Notes under the pieces: generated by a model
What the model was told of the DNA's origin: nothing
The model's database searches: none
The model's input: the letters and a program-made list of their open reading frames with translations, nothing else
Position numbers and translations under genes: made by a program
Part shown: positions 53,701 to 62,197 of the stretch, piece by piece
Layout: each line of letters starts with the position of its first letter
Position numbering within the stretch: the stretch's first letter is position 1
DNA from: Bacteroidales bacterium
GTDB taxonomy: Bacteria > Bacteroidota > Bacteroidia > Bacteroidales > F082
Length of the DNA: 64,000 nucleotides
Reading direction: 5' to 3'
Assembly: GCA_017394865.1 (NCBI GenBank)
Contig: JAFPWT010000006.1
Location: forward strand, 62,001-126,000

Positions 53701-54462
53701 ACCATCGGCGGCAAGCCATTCTACCGCATGAACGAACTCGGCACCGAAATCATCGCCGCCGCCAATCCCACCATCGCCGCCATGGAAGGCATCTTCGTGG
53801 TGGCCAACACGAACGGCGAAACCATAACCTTCGCCGATCCTACGAGAGGCCGCGAGAGCGAGGAACGCATCATCATCAACCTTTGCAACAACAACACCGC
53901 CGTCATCGACCGTGCCATCGTGCGCCTCGGCGAGGGCGAGGCACTGCCCAAAATGCAAATCCGCGACAACAACACAAAGATTTATTTATCGCAGGGCGGC
54001 AAGGACTACGCCATCGCCAACGCCGAAACCACAGGCGAAATCCCCATCAGTTTCAAGCCCTCGGAAAACGGCACTTACATCATTTCGGTAAATCCCGAAG
54101 GCATGGAGATGGACTATTTGCATTTGATTGACAATCTAACTGGCATGGATGTTAACCTACTGGCTTCACCTTCTTACACCTTCAATGCCAAAACTACGGA
54201 TTATGCCTCCCGTTTCAAATTAGTGTTTTCCGCCAATGGAAACGCTGACAGCGAAGAGGTCCCCTTTGCCTTCCTCAGCAACGGCAACATCATCGTCAAT
54301 GGTGACGGAATCGTCCAGGTGATTGACATGATGGGACAGATTATCGTTCAACGTAGAGACGGTGCATGCACCGTCTCTACAGACGCAATGGCCCCCGGCG
54401 TGTATGTGTTGCGGTTGATTAACGGCGATAAAGTAAAGACACAAAAAATTGTCATCCAATAA
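50755..54462 (+). CDS. Giant surface protein with duplicated Gly-rich beta-helix unit and T9SS module (giant 2)
   Basis: 1235 residues. An uncleaved-looking basic start precedes a signal peptide (VMTLFMMLAMTLTASA). A first domain with two DYIHL(L/Y)Y segments (about 40-205) is followed by two copies of a large unit (about 209-545 and 550-855). Each has LTGTGG, WPGINCLGNAVIVLGGGTTN, a series of SSCGNITINGGTVTATGG..GAGIGSG turns suggesting a right-handed beta-helix, and a Flg_new repeat ending TLYAKW or TLYARW. The shared C-terminal module starts at about 861 (AIAGYGEST, YDLYRFNQNAEQEWENW) and ends TQKIVIQ. A perfect 28-bp palindrome lies in frame at 54353. Confidence 0.87.
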   Translation: MSKTAKTTKHNNSLARTVMTLFMMLAMTLTASATDFITDVMVLGDDNKTSFYSQLSELTAQGWIDINYDLNESCGAGTDYIHLLYKKQSSSGNTGVPITDFYIRTGKYPPGSLTHGGRTYYLVPYDGSDDFIDSEGDLNNHAGGDYIHLYYTKDALANSHGVTGITFNTTQSGAVGANGGGTGYDLNEGCGSQSAYVYMHIATTSGANVVTLSSGSGNVQLQNGHILTGTGGEDTRVTITDGATVTLNGVNITAIANDYNHMWPGINCLGNAVIVLGGGTTNTIRGGDNSSGIYVPENETLTIQGSGTLNVTGGSNGAGIGSNFIQSSCGNITINSGTVNAAGGNYAAGIGSSHGSNSSCGNITINGGSVTATGGTRGAGIGSGEYKSSCGSIFINGGTVTATGGENAAGIGSGFNNSSCGSISITQGVTRVTATKGSGCNNAIGAGYNSSCQSVTIGGVETGSITQSPFTTFPYTVAFNANGGTGTMTNMNFMYNVAQNLTANAFTNGGRQFLGWATSANGQKVYNDGQSVSNLTQTAGATVTLYAKWANTVTLTQQIGEVLLQNGETLTGTGGQNTRVKIADGATVTFSGVNITAIVDDEDHIWPGINCLGNAVIVLGGGTTNTINGGYYSSGIYVPENKTLTIQGSGTLNATGGKHGAGIGGGRKSSCGNITISGGSVTATGDFGTAGIGSGYYQSSCGNITINGGTVTANGGDYSAGIGSGRNYSPCGSISITQGVTRVTATKGYNCDNAIGASINSSCQSVTIGGVETGSITQSPFTTFPYTVAFNANGGTGTMANQVFMYNVAQPLSANSFTCTGYTKDGWATTLNGPKVYNDGQSVTNLTETTVTLYARWNALKAIAGYGESTTSGWNLIALPIEGSIAAEAVGNIFSAAEYDLYRFNQNAEQEWENWKSHANNDDHYHFNLESGRGYLYASQAYTTLVFCGTPYSGNGQVTLHKTDGARLGGWNLIGNPFITSKTIGGKPFYRMNELGTEIIAAANPTIAAMEGIFVVANTNGETITFADPTRGRESEERIIINLCNNNTAVIDRAIVRLGEGEALPKMQIRDNNTKIYLSQGGKDYAIANAETTGEIPISFKPSENGTYIISVNPEGMEMDYLHLIDNLTGMDVNLLASPSYTFNAKTTDYASRFKLVFSANGNADSEEVPFAFLSNGNIIVNGDGIVQVIDMMGQIIVQRRDGACTVSTDAMAPGVYVLRLINGDKVKTQKIVIQ
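51541..51593 (+). repeat. Intragenic duplication, first copy marker
   Basis: A 53-bp tract beginning TGGCCAGGCATCAATTGTTT is repeated identically, or nearly so, at 52570-52622 in the same gene. It marks a duplication of about 0.93-1.03 kb (offset 1029 bp here, 934 bp at the 3' marker near 52122/53056), the second copy having about one Gly module fewer. Confidence 0.85.
54353..54380. repeat. 28-bp palindromic repeat, in frame in giant 2
   Basis: Perfect palindrome with arms GTAGAGACG/CGTCTCTAC and core GTGCATGCAC. Translated RDGACTVST within the sorting domain, where giant 1 has RDANDRIGIEGL. Confidence 0.92.
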
Positions 54463-54489
54463 CCACCTCTGGTTATCTAATATGTTTGA

Positions 54490-54522
54490 AAAAATCCGTC
54501 AAGATGCTTGGCGGATTATTTT
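54490..54522 (+). terminator. Hairpin after giant 2
   Basis: AATCCGTCAAG and CTTGGCGGATT (one G-T pair) with an ATG loop, followed by ATTTT. A moderate terminator candidate 31 bp after the stop. Confidence 0.6.
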
Positions 54523-54554
54523 GCAACCATCTTATTATCAATCCATTATTTTTG

Positions 54555-54562
54555 TAATTTTG
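54555..54562 (+). promoter_or_regulatory. -7 box of giant 3
   Basis: TAATTTTG, 44 bp upstream of ATG 54607, fitting TAnnTTTG. No convincing -33 box. Confidence 0.5.
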
Positions 54563-54606
54563 CGCCCTCAAAAAATAAAGATTAAAAAAATAATAAGAGA
54601 TCGAGA

Positions 54607-57600
54607 ATGAAACTTCTACCAAGAATGAAAAACAACATAACCAGGGCAGCTGTCATGCTGCTGCTTACATTTATGGCCTCCGCCACGGCGTGGGCTGATC
54701 CCGACCTCGTCATCCGTTCGGCAGCCGATTGGAACACCTTCGCTGACAATGTCAACAACGGCACGTCTTATCAAGGTCAGACTGTGGTTTTGGCCGCAGA
54801 CATCAGTGTAACAACGATGGTGGGCATCAATACTCAACCCTTCGATGGAACCTTCGACGGTTGCGGACACACGCTCAATCTCAACCTCACAAACGGTGGC
54901 TATTACACTGCCCCTTTCAGTAAAATACAAGGAGCTACCATCAAAAATCTTAAGACAACTGGAACGGTGACCGGTGGTATGCATTGCTCCGGACTTGTGG
55001 GCATAGCGTTCCTAACCAACCTCATTCAAAACTGCGAAGTGGCGGTTTCAGTGGTTTGCAGCGGTGGCAATCACTCTCACTGCGGCGGTATTGTAGGACA
55101 CGGTGGGGACTCAAACACCACAATCCGCGACTGTCTCTTTTCGGGCAGTATAGAAGGTGCCACCCAAAAAACAGGCATCATCTATGGTTGGGCCAACAAT
55201 GGCACACATACCCTCATCAATTGCCTGGCAGCTGGCACTTACATCAATTGCGGTGGATTGGACATCATACAGCCAAGAGGAACTGTCAATGTCTCCAACT
55301 GTTACAAGACGCAGAACGTCGGTAATTATGGCACCTACACCACTGCTACTGGCGAAACGCTGAGAGCCCTGCTCGGCGACGGCTGGGAGGTGAGCGGCAA
55401 CAATGTGGTGCCGGTGATGGTCAACAGCTTTGAGGTGCCGAACGTATCATATTTTGCCTACAACACGACGACACAGACATTTGAAACACTTACGGCGAAT
55501 GTTTGCAGGATAGTCACCTCCAGCACCACAACGATGGGAGTTGCCAATACCGAGACGTGGTATGTGGTGAACAACACCGTCACCGTGAACAGCAGCCGTA
55601 TCGAGGTGCTCGGCACGGTGAATTTGATTCTTGCCGACGGCAAGACATTCAGGGCCGAAAAAGGTCTCCATGTGCCCGATGGCGTGACCCTCAACATCTA
55701 CGGCCAGAGCAGCGGCACAGGCAAACTCTTCTGCGCCTCTGAGGCAGACTATCTTGCCGGTATTGGCGGCAACAATGACGAAACAAGCGGCACCATCAAC
55801 ATCCATAGTGGCAGAATTGAGGCATACGGCAACTATCTGTCGGCGGCCATTGGCGGTGGTCGCGCCGCCAATGGCGGTACTACAACCATCTATGGCGGCA
55901 CAGTCAATGCCACAGGCGGCACCTATGGCGCAGGCATTGGCGGCGGTGCAAACGGTAACGGTGGCACCATTACTATCATCGGTGGCACGGTCATAGCCCA
56001 AGCAGGAACCGTGGACGGAAATGACAACAGCCAGGCCATCGGCTCTGGTGCCATTGGTTCTGGTGGTACCCTGATGCTTGGTGACATGAAAGTGTACGCC
56101 AGTGCGGAAGCCACAAATCCCGTTACATACGCCAACCGCGTAAGCACCTGCCATTCCAAATACGCGAAACTTGTGCCATGCACCGACCATAACTACGTCA
56201 ACGGCGTATGTAACTATTGCGGTGCCATGCCCAACGTTCCTGTGACGTATCTTGCTTATCAGACGACGACACATACATTTGCGGAGCAGACGGTGAGCGA
56301 AACCACGTTGGTCGATGAATTTACCACAACGATGGGGGCCGACAACACCGAGACGTGGTACGCAGTGAGAAGAGGCGTTTCAAACGACAACCGCATCGAG
56401 GTCAGGGGTACGGTACACTTGATTCTCTGCGACGGCAAGACGCTGACCGCCTCGAAAGGCATCACTGTCAATAACGGCAACACATTGATCATCTACGGGC
56501 AGAGCGGCGGCACCGGTGCGCTGAATGCCACAGGCTTTGAGGCAGGTGGTAACATTTACGAATGTGCAGCCATAGGAAGCACAGGACGCACATCTCTTGG
56601 AGATATTACCATTCATGGAGGTCGTATCACTGCCACTGGCGTTGCATGGACGGCAGGCATTGGCGGTGGTATCGGCAGTGGCGAAGGCTCGATTACTATC
56701 TATGGAGGTACCATCAACGCCACAGGCAACAGCGGAAACTCAGAGGCCATCGGCCACGGTGCCGACGGTGCCAATGTCACAAGAACCCTTATCGACGGAC
56801 TACGCGTGACCACTGGCAGCAATACGACTCCTGTTGCGTATAGCGACCGATTATCAGGTCTTAGTCAAAAAGTAGCCAGAGTTGAGCCTTGTACGGAGCA
56901 CCATACCACCACCGATCATTGCGACTATTGCGGCATCACCTGCTACGCTGTCGCTTACGACGGCAACAATGCCACAAACGGAACAGTTCCCGTTCCCAAC
57001 ACGACCTATCTACCTGGTGCGACGGTTACTGTGCTTGGCAATACGGCTAATCTGGAACGCACGGGCTACACCTTCGCCGGATGGAATACCAAGGCCAACG
57101 GCAGCGGCACCACCTACACCGCTGGTGCGACCTTCACCATCAATGGCACCACCACGCTCTACGCCAAGTGGGCACCCATTACCTATACCGTCCGCTTCCA
57201 TAAGAACCACGACGATGCGACTGGCACAATGAGCGACTTGACGCTGACTTATGATGTCGCACAACCTCTCACCACCAATGCCTTCATCCGCAATGGCTAT
57301 GCCTTAGTGGGATGGAGCACCATCGCCAACGGTACAGTGGCCTATACCGACGGTCAGAGCGTAAGCAATCTCGCCACCGAGCAGAATGTCGTGGTCAACC
57401 TCTATGCCCAGTGGACCGAACTCTACACCATCGGCTACGACCTCGCTGGCGGCAGCGTAGCGACACCCAACCCCACTACCTACACAGTATTGAGCAATGC
57501 CATCACTCTCGTCAATCCTACCCGCGAAGGCTACACCTTCACGGGATGGACGGGCACCGGCCTCACCGAGCCGACGATGACGGTCACCATTCCTGCCGGC

Positions 57601-60240
57601 TCCACGGGCAACCGAGAATACACCGCCACTTGGATAATGACCTCGATGACACTGAGGAACACCGCCGACAACAGCGCAATCATTGCCGAAGCCAACGAAA
57701 AGTTGCTTGAAAGTGTAACTCTCGCCGATCGCACTCTCTACCGCAACGGCGACTGGAACACGCTCGTCCTGCCTTTTAACCTCAACAGTCTCACAGGCAC
57801 ACCGCTCCAGAGATTCAAATTGAAGACGCTCTCAAGTTCGACCTACAGCGACGGTACACTCACGATGAACTTCGCAGACGCCTCAACCATCGAGGCTGGC
57901 AAGCCCTACATCGTAAGATATGAAGAAGCCGACCTCGTCATCAGTTCTACTGCCGACTGGAACAGCTTTGTCAATAAAGTAAAAAATGGCACAACTTACC
58001 AAGGCAAGATAGTGAAACTCGCCGCCGACATCACTATTTCTCAAGAGGTGGGCACATACAACAAGTTTTTCAAGGGTACTTTTGACGGTGGCGGACATAC
58101 GCTGACCCTCAACATCACATACACTAACGCTAATAGTTGCTTGGGACCTTTCCGCTACATCGAAGGTGCCACAATTAAAAACCTCTTTGTTGATGGAACC
58201 ATCACCTCAATGGGCCATGGTATTAGCGGCTTAGTGGGATCTTCCAGAGGGACGGTAACCATTTCAAACTGCGTAGTCAGTGCCAGCATCACCAGCACCA
58301 TGAGCAACGATGAAGGCAGAAATGGCGGCTTTGTCGGAGAGATAAGGACTGGTAGTGTCACCATCAACAACTGTGCATTTAATGGGAGACTGCTTGGTCC
58401 AAATTGCACAACAAATGGCGGTTTCATAGGAGATAAATATGACTCCAGTTACCCTGCCGTGTTCAACAACTGCTTGTTTGCTCCTTCCCAAGTCACCATG
58501 GGTTCCTCCAATAGCGGTACATACATCAACACGAAATACAACAACCCTGTCAACACTACATTCAACAACAGCTATTATAAAACACAATTCGGCTCAAAGC
58601 AGGGAACAAAAACTACTTATACAGGCACAGCGCTTAAAAATCAGCTTGGCAATGGCTGGGAAGTTGTCAATGGCGATGTGGTGCCGAAGATGGAGAGAAC
58701 CCCCAGCAACATCGTGAATCCCGTGTTCACCAATGTCACCATCAACGAAGCCACAACCAATGTTAGCACCACCTACGCCGACTTCATCGGCAGCTATGCG
58801 CCTTTTAACAATGATGCTCTGCTTCTCGATGCCCTCAACCCCAACGGAGACGCACAACATGCCGCCCTCAACATTACCGCCCCCACCGCACCAACGGGCT
58901 TCACCTTTGGCGGCTGGTACTCCGACGCCGAACTAACGGCTCCTGTCACTACCATCCCCTTTGCCACCAACGGCACGGTCACGCTCTATGCCAAATGGAT
59001 ACCCACGCTCACCGTGGCAGGTTACGGCACAGGCACCGACAAATGGGTGTTTATCGCCTCACCGGTTGCGGGAAGCATCGCACCTGATGATGTCGTCAAC
59101 CTTTTAGGCTCGCAGATTTCCGAAAATCCTGTGTTGTACAATTACGACCTCTACCGCTTCAACCAAAGCCCCGCCATGAGCAACGACGGTCGTTACTTGG
59201 AATGGGAAAACTATCACCAGCACAACACACAGCAAGATCCTTTCCTGTTGGTTAATGGCCAAGGCTACCTCTATGCCCGGCAGAACAATGTCAACCTGTT
59301 TTTCAATGGCACGTTGAACACTGGCAATGTGATGAGCGTAAACCTTGACTACGATGGAAGCGCACGGCTCAAAGGCTACAACCTCGTGGGCAACCCGTTC
59401 CCGTGCGAGGCCTACGTCAACAGGCCGTTCTACAGGATGAACGATGCAGGCAACAACATTGAACCCGTGGCGAACTATGATTCCTACACTCCAACCACCA
59501 TCCCACCCTACACCGGCATCATCGTGAAAGCCGACGGAGCCAACGAGAGCGTCACCTTCAGCACGTCGGCACCTGCAACCTCGACAGGCAACCACGGCAA
59601 CCTCGCCATTACTTTGTCGCAACAGACAGAAACCACTCGTGGCAGTTCCACAACGGTAACCCACGACAAGGCTTTCGTCAGTTTCAACGAAGGCAGTCGG
59701 TTGGGGAAATTCTATTTCGGCGAACAGAACGGCAACATCTATATCCCGCAGGGCGGTGAGGAATATGCTATCGTTTCCGTTGGTGGTAGAGACGCAATGC
59801 ATTGCGTCTCTACAGAGATTCCGGTCAATTTCAAGGCCACGAAGGACGGCACCTACACCCTCACGGTGAATCCCGAGGAAACGGAGATGGCCTATCTGCA
59901 CTTGATCGACAACCTCACGGGCACCAACGTGGACCTGCTCCAGACCCCGAGCTACACCTTCGAGGGCAAGACCACCGACTACGCCTCGCGTTTCAAATTG
60001 GTGTTCAGCGCACGGAAGAGCATCGAGGAGATTGGCGATGAAGGTTTCGCGTTCATCCACGATGGCGAGATCATCATCGAGGCTGATGGCATCATCCAGG
60101 TGATTGACATGCTGGGCCGTGTCCTTGTCAACCGCGATGCCAACGAGCGCATCACCACCGACGGCCTCGTCGGCGGGGTATATGTATTGAGATTAATTAA
60201 TGGCGAAATTGTGAAGACGCAAAAAATTGTTGTGAAATAA
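54607..60240 (+). CDS. Giant surface protein with GLUG-like, beta-helix and InlB-type repeats and T9SS module (giant 3)
   Basis: 1877 residues; ATG 54625 is an alternative start. A signal peptide ends ATAWA. A GLUG-like domain (about 35-280: DGTFDGCGHTLNLNL, CGGIVGHGG), two Gly-rich beta-helix units (about 300-740: YGGTVNATGGTYGAGIGGG), three Flg_new/InlB_B-type repeats (about 775-1010: FAGWNTKANGSG, TLYAKW), then a second GLUG-like domain (about 1110-1375) that repeats the first (WNSF..KVKNGTTYQGK). The shared C-terminal module (about 1471-1877) ends TQKIVVK. A perfect 28-bp palindrome codes GRDAMHCVST near residue 1726. Unlike the other giants, no ATPase lies directly upstream; one lies downstream on the opposite strand. 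Confidence 0.86.
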   Translation: MKLLPRMKNNITRAAVMLLLTFMASATAWADPDLVIRSAADWNTFADNVNNGTSYQGQTVVLAADISVTTMVGINTQPFDGTFDGCGHTLNLNLTNGGYYTAPFSKIQGATIKNLKTTGTVTGGMHCSGLVGIAFLTNLIQNCEVAVSVVCSGGNHSHCGGIVGHGGDSNTTIRDCLFSGSIEGATQKTGIIYGWANNGTHTLINCLAAGTYINCGGLDIIQPRGTVNVSNCYKTQNVGNYGTYTTATGETLRALLGDGWEVSGNNVVPVMVNSFEVPNVSYFAYNTTTQTFETLTANVCRIVTSSTTTMGVANTETWYVVNNTVTVNSSRIEVLGTVNLILADGKTFRAEKGLHVPDGVTLNIYGQSSGTGKLFCASEADYLAGIGGNNDETSGTINIHSGRIEAYGNYLSAAIGGGRAANGGTTTIYGGTVNATGGTYGAGIGGGANGNGGTITIIGGTVIAQAGTVDGNDNSQAIGSGAIGSGGTLMLGDMKVYASAEATNPVTYANRVSTCHSKYAKLVPCTDHNYVNGVCNYCGAMPNVPVTYLAYQTTTHTFAEQTVSETTLVDEFTTTMGADNTETWYAVRRGVSNDNRIEVRGTVHLILCDGKTLTASKGITVNNGNTLIIYGQSGGTGALNATGFEAGGNIYECAAIGSTGRTSLGDITIHGGRITATGVAWTAGIGGGIGSGEGSITIYGGTINATGNSGNSEAIGHGADGANVTRTLIDGLRVTTGSNTTPVAYSDRLSGLSQKVARVEPCTEHHTTTDHCDYCGITCYAVAYDGNNATNGTVPVPNTTYLPGATVTVLGNTANLERTGYTFAGWNTKANGSGTTYTAGATFTINGTTTLYAKWAPITYTVRFHKNHDDATGTMSDLTLTYDVAQPLTTNAFIRNGYALVGWSTIANGTVAYTDGQSVSNLATEQNVVVNLYAQWTELYTIGYDLAGGSVATPNPTTYTVLSNAITLVNPTREGYTFTGWTGTGLTEPTMTVTIPAGSTGNREYTATWIMTSMTLRNTADNSAIIAEANEKLLESVTLADRTLYRNGDWNTLVLPFNLNSLTGTPLQRFKLKTLSSSTYSDGTLTMNFADASTIEAGKPYIVRYEEADLVISSTADWNSFVNKVKNGTTYQGKIVKLAADITISQEVGTYNKFFKGTFDGGGHTLTLNITYTNANSCLGPFRYIEGATIKNLFVDGTITSMGHGISGLVGSSRGTVTISNCVVSASITSTMSNDEGRNGGFVGEIRTGSVTINNCAFNGRLLGPNCTTNGGFIGDKYDSSYPAVFNNCLFAPSQVTMGSSNSGTYINTKYNNPVNTTFNNSYYKTQFGSKQGTKTTYTGTALKNQLGNGWEVVNGDVVPKMERTPSNIVNPVFTNVTINEATTNVSTTYADFIGSYAPFNNDALLLDALNPNGDAQHAALNITAPTAPTGFTFGGWYSDAELTAPVTTIPFATNGTVTLYAKWIPTLTVAGYGTGTDKWVFIASPVAGSIAPDDVVNLLGSQISENPVLYNYDLYRFNQSPAMSNDGRYLEWENYHQHNTQQDPFLLVNGQGYLYARQNNVNLFFNGTLNTGNVMSVNLDYDGSARLKGYNLVGNPFPCEAYVNRPFYRMNDAGNNIEPVANYDSYTPTTIPPYTGIIVKADGANESVTFSTSAPATSTGNHGNLAITLSQQTETTRGSSTTVTHDKAFVSFNEGSRLGKFYFGEQNGNIYIPQGGEEYAIVSVGGRDAMHCVSTEIPVNFKATKDGTYTLTVNPEETEMAYLHLIDNLTGTNVDLLQTPSYTFEGKTTDYASRFKLVFSARKSIEEIGDEGFAFIHDGEIIIEADGIIQVIDMLGRVLVNRDANERITTDGLVGGVYVLRLINGEIVKTQKIVVK
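59786..59813. repeat. 28-bp palindromic repeat, in frame in giant 3
   Basis: Identical to the intergenic copy at 5641. It adds residues between AIVSV and EIPVNFKA, where giant 1 has only AEAKG and giant 2 AETTG. Confidence 0.93.
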
Positions 60241-60242
60241 GG

Positions 60243-60322
60243 GCATCCGCCTTTGGCGGATGCTAGCTCTGTAGAACGAGAAACCATCAGCTACAGAGCT
60301 AGCATCCCCTAGCGGGGATGCT
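60243..60322. repeat. Composite palindromic element (three nested inverted repeats)
   Basis: GCATCCGCC/GGCGGATGC (60243-60263), GATGCTAGCTCTGTAG (60259-60274) with CTACAGAGCTAGCATC (60291-60306), and AGCATCCCC/GGGGATGCT (60301-60322). The arms share bases, so alternative foldings compete. It starts 3 bp after giant 3 and resembles a REP/BIME-type element; no transposase is nearby. Confidence 0.85.
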
Positions 60323-60336
60323 GTAATCCGCTTTTG

Positions 60337-60456
60337 AGCCTGTCCGGTACCCACGGCGAGACCAACGATCAAGGTGCACCCTTAGGCAGCGGTGCCTTGC
60401 TGCTCATTGGCTTTGGCGCCGCCTACTTCGTGGGCAAGAAACGCAAAGAGGAATAA
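60337..60456 (+). pseudogene. Decayed copy of the small PLGGGALLLIGFGAAY protein
   Basis: Reading from CTT 60337: LLSLSGTHGETNDQGAPLGS, then GALLLIGFGAAYFVGKKRKEE and a TAA. It aligns with the C-terminal half of the 94-residue protein at 48956. Signal peptide and N-terminal half are gone, replaced by the composite palindrome. Confidence 0.75.
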
Positions 60457-60519
60457 CAGTACGCTGTTTTCCAACATCGAAAGGCCGCCAAGCACGACTG
60501 GTGAGGGAGGTGGAATAAC

Positions 60520-61860
60520 TCAAAGAAACATCGTCATCGCCACTGGCAACAAGGTTGTGGCTCCGTCCTTACGATAGTCTTTTGTGTAAACTAAGTATCG
60601 CTCGCCCACACGGCTGGAAAACTTCTCGCAGAATGCATCCAGAGACGCATGGCTCTTATAGCCCGACGACTTCACCTCCAGCGGCCACAGTTTGGCCCCT
60701 CTTGACAGCAGGAAATCCACCTCATAGTTGTGTTTTCCGCTCTCTGTAGGCCAAGTATGGTAAAAAAGCCTGTTACCTGTAGCTGTCAGCACCTGTGCCA
60801 CAATATTCTCATACACATAGCCCAGGTCTGCCGACAGCTTGTCGCTCAACAACTTCTGGTAAATCACGTTCTCCGTCACATCCTTGTCCCAGAATGCCAG
60901 TGTGATAAACAATCCCGTATCGTTCAGGAACATTTTGTAGCGTCCCATATCCTCATGCAGCGACAGCCCCACATTTGGGTCATCAGCATGATGCGAGAAA
61001 AGCACCACTTTCGAGTCCTCCATGTCCTGAAGCAACTCTTCCACCCGATCCTGCTTACCTTGCTCAATCACACTCGAAATTTGATAGCGTGAGGCATTCT
61101 TGTTCAGTTGGGCAGGTACGGCATAAAACATCCTCGTGGCCTTTCCTGTAGGGTCAATCTTGCGGAAATCGTCAGCATACAACTCGATGATCTCGCGCTT
61201 CACCATATCCACAGCGCTCAGGTTGTTTGTGTCCAGATATTCGTTCACCGCCTGTGGCATACCACCCACCAGCATATACAGCCGGAAATCTCGCAGCAAC
61301 TTGCGCATCACCCCATCGCCCAGCGGACGTTTAGCTTCGTAAGCCTCGCGTAGCAAATCTACCGTCACCGTGTCTCCCAGTGCCCAGCGGAACTCCTCGT
61401 AGTCCATCGGATACATCTCAATCCTAGTCTCCTCGCTTGGAATGCGGATTTTCTTCGTTTTTTTCTTGATAGAAATCAGCGAGCCCGTCTCGATATAGTC
61501 ATAGCGATGGTCTTTCACAAGCTTTTTAATAGCCTGCCGAGCCAACGGGCAATCCTGTACCTCGTCGAAGATAATTACTGACTTTCGCGGTGTAAGCCTG
61601 GTATTGTAATGATACTGAAGTTGGAACAGCAGATCATCCAAGTCTGATATATCCTCGAACAAATCTTTCACCTCCTGGTCCGCTTCCGTGAAATCTATCA
61701 AAATATATGACTCATATTCCCTCTTGGCGAACTCCTCTGCCAAAGTCGATTTGCCTACACGTCTGGCACCTTTTATCAGGAGGGCGGTTTTCCCGTCACG
61801 CTCCTGTTTCCACTGTAACATCTTCTCGTACAGCTTTCTTCTGAATATTCTTTCTGCCAT
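60520..61860 (-). CDS. AAA_14/DUF4143 ATPase
   Basis: 446 residues from ATG 61860 (MAERIFRRKL); the longer ORF from 61911 crosses the -7 box. Walker A GARRVGKS (31-38), Walker B SVIIFDEVQD, sensor-like YIETGSLISIKKK, and YPMDYEEFRWALGD typical of AAA_14 (PF13173). The C-terminal DUF4143 part has LYMLVGGMPQAVNEYLD, NDTGLF and a PD-(D/E)XK-like YEVDFLL...PLEVKS. Function unknown. Three direct repeats lie immediately upstream, suggesting an operator. Opposite in strand to the giants. Confidence 0.87.
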   Translation of the reverse strand: MAERIFRRKLYEKMLQWKQERDGKTALLIKGARRVGKSTLAEEFAKREYESYILIDFTEADQEVKDLFEDISDLDDLLFQLQYHYNTRLTPRKSVIIFDEVQDCPLARQAIKKLVKDHRYDYIETGSLISIKKKTKKIRIPSEETRIEMYPMDYEEFRWALGDTVTVDLLREAYEAKRPLGDGVMRKLLRDFRLYMLVGGMPQAVNEYLDTNNLSAVDMVKREIIELYADDFRKIDPTGKATRMFYAVPAQLNKNASRYQISSVIEQGKQDRVEELLQDMEDSKVVLFSHHADDPNVGLSLHEDMGRYKMFLNDTGLFITLAFWDKDVTENVIYQKLLSDKLSADLGYVYENIVAQVLTATGNRLFYHTWPTESGKHNYEVDFLLSRGAKLWPLEVKSSGYKSHASLDAFCEKFSSRVGERYLVYTKDYRKDGATTLLPVAMTMFL

Positions 61861-61881
61861 ATCAGTTCGGTTTTGACGGTG

Positions 61882-61889
61882 CAAAGATA
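61882..61889 (-). promoter_or_regulatory. -7 box of the DUF4143 ATPase gene
   Basis: Minus strand TATCTTTG, 21 bp upstream of ATG 61860. It fixes the start. Confidence 0.65.
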
Positions 61890-61895
61890 TCACTT

Positions 61896-61973
61896 TTGCC
61901 GAAATTCTCAAAATTTATTTTATTAAAATTGCCGAATATCTCACAATTTCATGCTATATTGCCGAAATTCTCA
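61896..61973 (-). repeat. Three operator-like direct repeats upstream of the ATPase
   Basis: On the minus strand TGAGAATTTCGGCAA at 61896-61910 and 61959-61973, and TGAGATATTCGGCAA at 61929-61943: starts 33 and 30 bp apart, about three helical turns. The nearest unit occupies the -33 region of the promoter. Confidence 0.75.
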
Positions 61974-62028
61974 TCTTTTAAAATCACTATTTTGCCCATT
62001 TCCTCATAATATTTCAATAATGTCCAGA

Positions 62029-62139
62029 CTCCCCTCGGCGGCGGTGCCTTGTTGCTCATTGGCTTTAGCGCCGCCTACCTCGTGGGCAAGAACTTCCGCT
62101 CCTCCACCAGGGAGCGGAGGCCTTTTTTTGAGGTATAAC
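62029..62139 (+). pseudogene. Second decayed copy of the small PLGGGALLLIGFGAAY protein
   Basis: QTPLGGGALLLIGFSAAYLV then GKNFRSSTRERRPFFEV and a stop. It matches only the C-terminal motif and TM stretch of the 48956 protein, with no start or signal peptide. An ATG at 62021 falls in another context and I do not credit it. Confidence 0.65.
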
Positions 62140-62170
62140 TTGGACAATTCCCATGGTTGGAAAAAAGTTT

Positions 62171-62178
62171 TATCTTTG
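62171..62178 (+). promoter_or_regulatory. -7 box of the truncated ATPase remnant
   Basis: TATCTTTG, 19 bp before ATG 62198; the promoter survives although the gene does not. Confidence 0.5.
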
Positions 62179-62197
62179 TAGGCAAATTATTTGCGTC

